Origin: JANMZR01 sp031383555
GTDB lineage: Bacteria > Bacteroidota > Bacteroidia > Cytophagales > Spirosomataceae
DNA length: 9,450 nt
Assembly: GCA_031383555.1 (NCBI GenBank)
Contig: JANMZR010000443.1
Span: forward strand, 1-9,450
Direction of reading: 5' to 3'
Numbering within the stretch: position 1 is the stretch's first letter; every line of letters begins with the position of its first letter. Below are positions 6,523 through 9,450 of the stretch, one piece after another. The notes below the pieces were generated by a model that saw only the letters and a list, made by a program, of their open reading frames with translations, was not told the DNA's origin and did not search any database. Position numbers and translations under genes: made by a program.

Positions 6523-7638
6523 TTGAAACAAAGATTACTTTCTCTCGATGTCTTTCGAGGTATAACTGTTGCCTTCATGATAATTGTGAACAATCCTGGA
6601 GATTGGGGTAATTTATATTGGCCTTTGGAACATGCCAAATGGAATGGTTGCACACCAACAGACCTTGTTTCCCCCTTTTTTCTTTTTATAGTTGGGGTGG
6701 CTATTCCTTTTGCCAACCAAGCCAATAAAATTGATGATAAATCAGCCAAATATCGGAAAATTTTGATTCGAGGGGCGAAATTATTTGGACTTGGCCTTTT
6801 TCTTTCGCTTTTTCCAAAATACAATATTGAAACGGTACGAATAATGGGTGTTTTGCAAAGAATAGCTTTAGTATATATTTTCTGCTCTTTTTTGTATTTA
6901 AATGTTTCAAATAAAGGTTTGATATTTAGCCTGTTGATATGCCTTATTAGTTATTTTATTTTGATGGTAATTGTACCAGTTCCAGAATACGGCCCTGCCA
7001 ATTTGGAGCCAGCTACAAATTTCGGGGCATGGTTTGACCGAACTATACTTACAGAGCCTCACTTATGGAAGGCGGTAAAAACTTGGGATCCAGAAGGGCT
7101 TTTGGGTACTATTCCTGCGATTGGCAATGGAATATTAGGAATTTTCACAGGAAAGAAATTGTTAGAAAGAGACATAAGTGAAATTTCAAAAATAAAATGG
7201 ATGGTTTTGGTGGGAGTTTTAGCCACCTCGATTAGTTTATGTTGGGACTATCTTGGTTTTCCAATTAATAAGTCGTTATGGACAAGCTCCTATACGCTTT
7301 TCACTTCAGGTTTAGCAATTATATTTTTAGCTTTTTTATATTATTTTATTGATGTACAAGGCTGGAAAAAAGGCTGGAGTTTCTTTTTAGTTTTTGGAGT
7401 TAATGCAATTTCAGCCTTTTTTCTTTCAGGTCTAATTCCTAGAATTATGGGAATGATAAAATTACATAATATTGATGGGGAGCTTGTTAGCTCAACTAGG
7501 TTGATATTTTTATATTGGATTGAACCCTATTTTTCTAATCCCAAAAATGCATCTTTGGCTGCTGCTGTTATGTTTCTTTTGATTCTTTTTATCCCATTTT
7601 ATTGGATGTGGAGGAAACGGTTTTTTGTGAAAGTATGA
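6523..7638 (+). CDS. NagX/HGSNAT-like multi-pass membrane acetyltransferase homologue
   Basis: This 371-residue protein has about ten hydrophobic segments (near 8-22, 46-63, 83-98, 105-126, 132-152, 192-208, 226-246, 253-276, 285-307 and 343-364), so it is an inner-membrane protein. The opening RLLSLDVFRGITVAFMIIVNN, then EHAKWNGCTPTDLVSPFFLF (36-55, His37 at the conserved family position) and DPEGLLGTIPAIGNGILG (189-206), identify the family of heparan-alpha-glucosaminide N-acetyltransferase and bacterial NagX. The human enzyme moves acetyl groups from cytosolic acetyl-CoA to terminal glucosamine across a membrane; bacterial NagX proteins occur in N-acetylglucosamine loci, with unsettled biochemistry. 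The start must be TTG 6523: an in-frame TAA lies at 6517-6519 and the first ATG (6577) would remove the conserved RLLSLDVFRG. The gene follows the NagB fusion by 34 bp with no visible terminator between, so co-transcription is likely. Confidence 0.85.
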   Translation: MKQRLLSLDVFRGITVAFMIIVNNPGDWGNLYWPLEHAKWNGCTPTDLVSPFFLFIVGVAIPFANQANKIDDKSAKYRKILIRGAKLFGLGLFLSLFPKYNIETVRIMGVLQRIALVYIFCSFLYLNVSNKGLIFSLLICLISYFILMVIVPVPEYGPANLEPATNFGAWFDRTILTEPHLWKAVKTWDPEGLLGTIPAIGNGILGIFTGKKLLERDISEISKIKWMVLVGVLATSISLCWDYLGFPINKSLWTSSYTLFTSGLAIIFLAFLYYFIDVQGWKKGWSFFLVFGVNAISAFFLSGLIPRIMGMIKLHNIDGELVSSTRLIFLYWIEPYFSNPKNASLAAAVMFLLILFIPFYWMWRKRFFVKV

Positions 7639-8005
7639 TGAGAATTTGAAATACATTTTGGATTTCAATAGAATAAAGAGGTAATGTACAAATTGAAATG
7701 GTGTTTGCTGCCTATTTAAGGGCCTCAACTATTTTGAATATTCAATAAATATTTTTTTAAAGGCCAATTTTTCATTGTATTTTTTGATAAACCCTCACCT
7801 AATCAACTTCGTATTTTATTGTCTTTGTGCTTGGCAATGGTTTACTGCCATTATTGCCACCAATAGCAAGGTTCAAGGGAATTAATTGATTACTATTTGA
7901 GTTTGCCTGAATATGTTTTTGGGTTAAGGTCAGAACCGCTCAAGGCGATTGTCCCTAAATATATTAAACCTGACAAAATCAAGAAAAAATCAGATTTGAA
8001 TGTTT
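7639..8005 (+). other. Gene-free stretch with a decayed reading frame
   Basis: No intact gene is visible. One frame reads as protein but is interrupted: AAGAGG precedes ATG 7684, followed by stops at 7717 and 7735, then an open run 7738-7863 (containing NQLRILLSLCLAMVYCHYCH), a TAG at 7864, and 46 open codons from 7867 to a TAA at 8005-8007 (SRELIDYYLSLPEYVFGLRS then EPLKAIVPKYIKPDKIKKKS). The last part has the composition of a real C-terminus, but I recognise no family. It could be a pseudogene cut by the palindromic element that begins at 8006, or chance. A hairpin TGGCAATGG/CCATTATTGCCA (7832-7859, 3-nt bulge) and the perfect palindrome TTGAATATTCAA (7734-7745) also lie here. Confidence 0.3.
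7646..7668 (+). terminator. Weak stem-loop after the nagX-like gene
   Basis: TTGAAAT (7646-7652) pairs with ATTTCAA (7662-7668) around a 9-nt loop, only 7 nt after the stop codon. The stem is short and AT-rich and no T-tract follows, so intrinsic termination here is doubtful. It is listed because it is the only hairpin directly at the operon end. Confidence 0.2.
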
Positions 8006-8166
8006 AAATTTATGGCGTTAAGGATTTAGAGTGAAAGTTTTTGAAAAATAATTTTTAGCTTCAAATTTAACAAGATGCTTCTCAGAACCCTGTGGAGAAT
8101 CTGTGAGAACTTGTTTAAACTTGACTACTTATTTGTTTTCCACTCTAAAACGGTAAGGCCAAATTT
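8006..8166. repeat. Dispersed palindromic element, copy B (nested inverted repeats, about 161 bp)
   Basis: The ends are imperfect inverted repeats: AAATTT-GGC-TAAGG-TTTAGAGTGAAA on the left (8006-8036) and TTTTCCACTCTAAA-GGTAAGGCCAAATTT on the right (8136-8166). Inside, AACAAG (8069-8074) pairs with CTTGTT (8110-8115), and TTCTCA (8079-8084) pairs with TGAGAA (8104-8109), giving a near-continuous inner stem. The segment TTAACAAGATGCTTCTC from 8067 matches copy A with one change. No reading frame is visible, so this is non-coding and probably a non-autonomous mobile or REP-like element, or a structured RNA. A target duplication is not clear. Confidence 0.55.
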
Positions 8167-8227
8167 ATTAATAAATTACCTCATTTATTTGTAAAATATA
8201 TTGATTTATTTTAAGCCAAATAATCTA

Positions 8228-8257
8228 TTTGTAGTAATTTTAACTTATATAAATTTC
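8228..8257 (+). promoter_or_regulatory. Candidate promoter of the secreted-protein gene
   Basis: TTTG (8228-8231) is followed after 18 bp by TAAATTTC (8250-8257). This agrees with the Bacteroidota TTTG/TAnnTTTG layout except for the final base. Transcription would start near 8264 with a leader of about 60 nt before the ATG at 8326. The DNA is very AT-rich, so chance matches are possible. Confidence 0.4.
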
Positions 8258-8325
8258 AACAATAAGGGTTTATTAAAAATAATTGTTTTTCATGTAGAAA
8301 AACTCAATCAAAAAGTTTTGGAAAA

Positions 8326-8919
8326 ATGAGAAATCTCCTTTTTTTTATATTTATTATTTTTACTAAAACCTCATTTTCCCAGCAATTTCTTCTTTTTGAC
8401 GTTAAATTTAATTATACAAAAGCCGATGCAGATAGCTCAAAACCTAGTAAATCGCATTTTTATGTAAAAAATGAGCTTATTAATGCCAAAAGACCAAAAG
8501 ATTGGACCAATCCAATTGACTATCGGAATGGCAAAGTACATATAAGGCTTGAAGTTATTGAAAAAGCACCTGGGGATGCGCCGACCACCTGGACTTTATG
8601 CTATATTCCAAATAAAGGACAAAAAAATAATTATGGCTGCACCACGACGGGCCTTTATAAACCCACAGGAATTTTTGAATCTGAAATCTCAATGACCTCT
8701 TTTTGGGAAAATGAATCAATAATTTGGTCGGAAGGGATCAAGCAAATGGATTTGGTTATAAAAGATAATAGCGGAGGGCAGGGGCATGCACATAAAAGGG
8801 TGGATCATGAACGTTTTTTTCCAACAAAAGTCCGTATTTCAATGGTACAAATACCCAAAGGTGAAATTTATAACCCATCAATCATTAGCGCTATTCCAGT
8901 AAATGATTTGACTAATTGA
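8326..8919 (+). CDS. Secreted protein of unknown function
   Basis: The product has 197 residues. The first 18 (MRNLLFFIFIIFTKTSFS) form a signal peptide; there is no lipobox Cys, so the product is periplasmic or secreted. The mature part is a single domain rich in beta-prone and aromatic residues: FLLFDVKFNYTKADADSSKP (21-40), RPKDWTNPIDYRNGKVHIRLEV (56-77), TTWTLCYIPNKG (87-98), NYGCTTTGLYKPTG (102-115), SFWENESIIWSEGIKQMDLV (125-144), then GGQGHAHKRVDHERFFPTKVRISM (150-173). Two cysteines (92 and 105) could form a disulfide, and the His-rich GHAHK segment could bind metal or act in catalysis; both are guesses. I recognise no named family, though the overall look suggests a carbohydrate-binding or lyase-like beta fold. 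It is followed after 200 bp by a secreted cytochrome gene on the same strand, separated by a hairpin, so joint transcription is uncertain. No Shine-Dalgarno is obvious before the ATG. Confidence 0.85.
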   Translation: MRNLLFFIFIIFTKTSFSQQFLLFDVKFNYTKADADSSKPSKSHFYVKNELINAKRPKDWTNPIDYRNGKVHIRLEVIEKAPGDAPTTWTLCYIPNKGQKNNYGCTTTGLYKPTGIFESEISMTSFWENESIIWSEGIKQMDLVIKDNSGGQGHAHKRVDHERFFPTKVRISMVQIPKGEIYNPSIISAIPVNDLTN

Positions 8920-8986
8920 AAATAATATTCCTTTAGATTTGATTATATATTTTCCCAAATTTTTATTAAAAAAAATGGTATTACAA

Positions 8987-9026
8987 TTTGAGTGAAAGTT
9001 ATTTCTAATAATAATTTTCACTCAAA
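8987..9026. repeat. Short palindrome, copy C of the dispersed element; possible terminator of the secreted-protein gene
   Basis: TTTGAGTGAAA (8987-8997) is exactly complementary to 9016-9026, and pairing continues inwards through one G-T pair to 9003/9010, giving a 17-bp stem with a 6-nt loop. The flanks TTTCACTCAAAATCCT and GAGTGAAAGTT match the end repeats of copy B (TTTCACTCTAAATCCT on its left end, minus strand), so this looks like a copy with the middle deleted. It lies 67 bp after the stop at 8919. It could end transcription, although no T-tract follows the stem on the plus strand. Confidence 0.5.
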
Positions 9027-9119
9027 ATCCTGTAAAACCCAAAAAATATAAAGGCTGTAAAACCACACAGATAAAACAATTTTTTTTGTTAAATTTATTT
9101 ACCTTAAAATCAGTCTATA

Positions 9120-9450
9120 ATGGCTTTGAGATTTTTAGCAGTTGTATTTTTTTTATTTGTAAATCAGACCTTTTCGTCTGATACACTTTCCTATGAAAAG
9201 CATATTCGCCCTTTGCTTGAAAAAAACTGCATCAAATGCCACAACACTAATTCTCCAAAAGCTGGTGTAAATATTGATAATTATAAAGAACAAGCTAGGG
9301 TAATACAAAATGGAAATTTTTGGTTGAAAGTACTCGATCAAATAAAAACCAGAGCCATGCCGCCCAAAACAGAAAAACCAATGTCAGAGGCAGATTACAC
9401 AAAACTTGTATCAGGTATTGACTCCCTTTTACAAAAATCATTACAGAAAA
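9120..9450 (+). CDS. Secreted c-type cytochrome domain protein, 5' part only
   Basis: The gene starts at ATG 9120 and runs off the window after 110 codons. The first 20 residues (MALRFLAVVFFLFVNQTFSS) are a signal peptide. The mature start YEKHIRPLLEKNCIKCHN contains one haem c attachment site, CIKCH (Cys37, Cys40, His41). It is followed by SPKAGVNIDNY and, around 68-82, WLKVLDQIKTRAMPP, where Met80 before PP is the likely axial haem ligand. The pattern 'I-P-LLE--C--CH' and 'MPP' resembles the planctomycete-type cytochrome c domain that often heads longer proteins in Planctomycetes and Bacteroidota. What follows in this protein cannot be seen, so neither its final size nor its role (electron transfer in a periplasmic oxidation, for example) can be fixed. 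Confidence 0.85.
   Translation, partial: MALRFLAVVFFLFVNQTFSSDTLSYEKHIRPLLEKNCIKCHNTNSPKAGVNIDNYKEQARVIQNGNFWLKVLDQIKTRAMPPKTEKPMSEADYTKLVSGIDSLLQKSLQK

Noticed and set aside
7832..7859. Riboswitch or attenuator
   Set aside because: Only a bulged hairpin is seen, far upstream (about 470 bp) of the next gene and without any aptamer motif I recognise.

Overview
The window is AT-rich and looks like a member of the Bacteroidota, probably Cytophagales-like. The signs are a TonB-dependent receptor with an N-terminal carboxypeptidase-regulatory-like domain paired with a DUF4249 lipoprotein, a Bacteroidota-style NagB/PIG-L fusion, promoters resembling TTTG-N18/19-TAnnTTTG, and mostly absent Shine-Dalgarno sequences. 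The genus cannot be named from the sequence alone.

Layout. Positions 3962 down to 1 form a minus-strand run: a TonB-dependent receptor (3962-1575), a DUF4249 lipoprotein (1534-596) and an incomplete glucosamine-6-phosphate-deaminase-like gene (550 to the window edge). Gaps are 40 and 45 bp, so this is probably one operon. A roughly 390-bp divergent intergenic region (3963-4352) holds a long perfect inverted repeat, one copy of a dispersed palindromic element, and a promoter on each strand. Three palindromic boxes lie in front of a small HipB-like helix-turn-helix gene (4353-4562). It is followed on the plus strand by a NagB/PIG-L deacetylase fusion (4587-6488) and a NagX/HGSNAT-like membrane acetyltransferase homologue (6523-7638), again closely spaced. 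The 687 bp at 7639-8325 carry no intact gene but contain a second, larger copy of the palindromic element and a decayed reading frame. Then come a secreted protein of unknown function (8326-8919), a 200-bp spacer with a short third copy of the element, and the 5' end of a secreted c-type cytochrome protein (9120 to the window edge).

Working together. Positions 1-7638 read as an amino-sugar locus. The receptor and lipoprotein would bring a ligand across the outer membrane. The NagX-like inner-membrane protein and the cytoplasmic NagB/PIG-L fusion would process amino sugars such as glucosamine or N-acetylglucosamine. The HTH protein is a candidate local regulator. The substrate is an inference from gene neighbourhood.

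The main oddities are the NagB-like gene that loses family similarity at codon ~124, the three phased palindromes before the HTH gene, and the dispersed palindromic element present in three intergenic regions.
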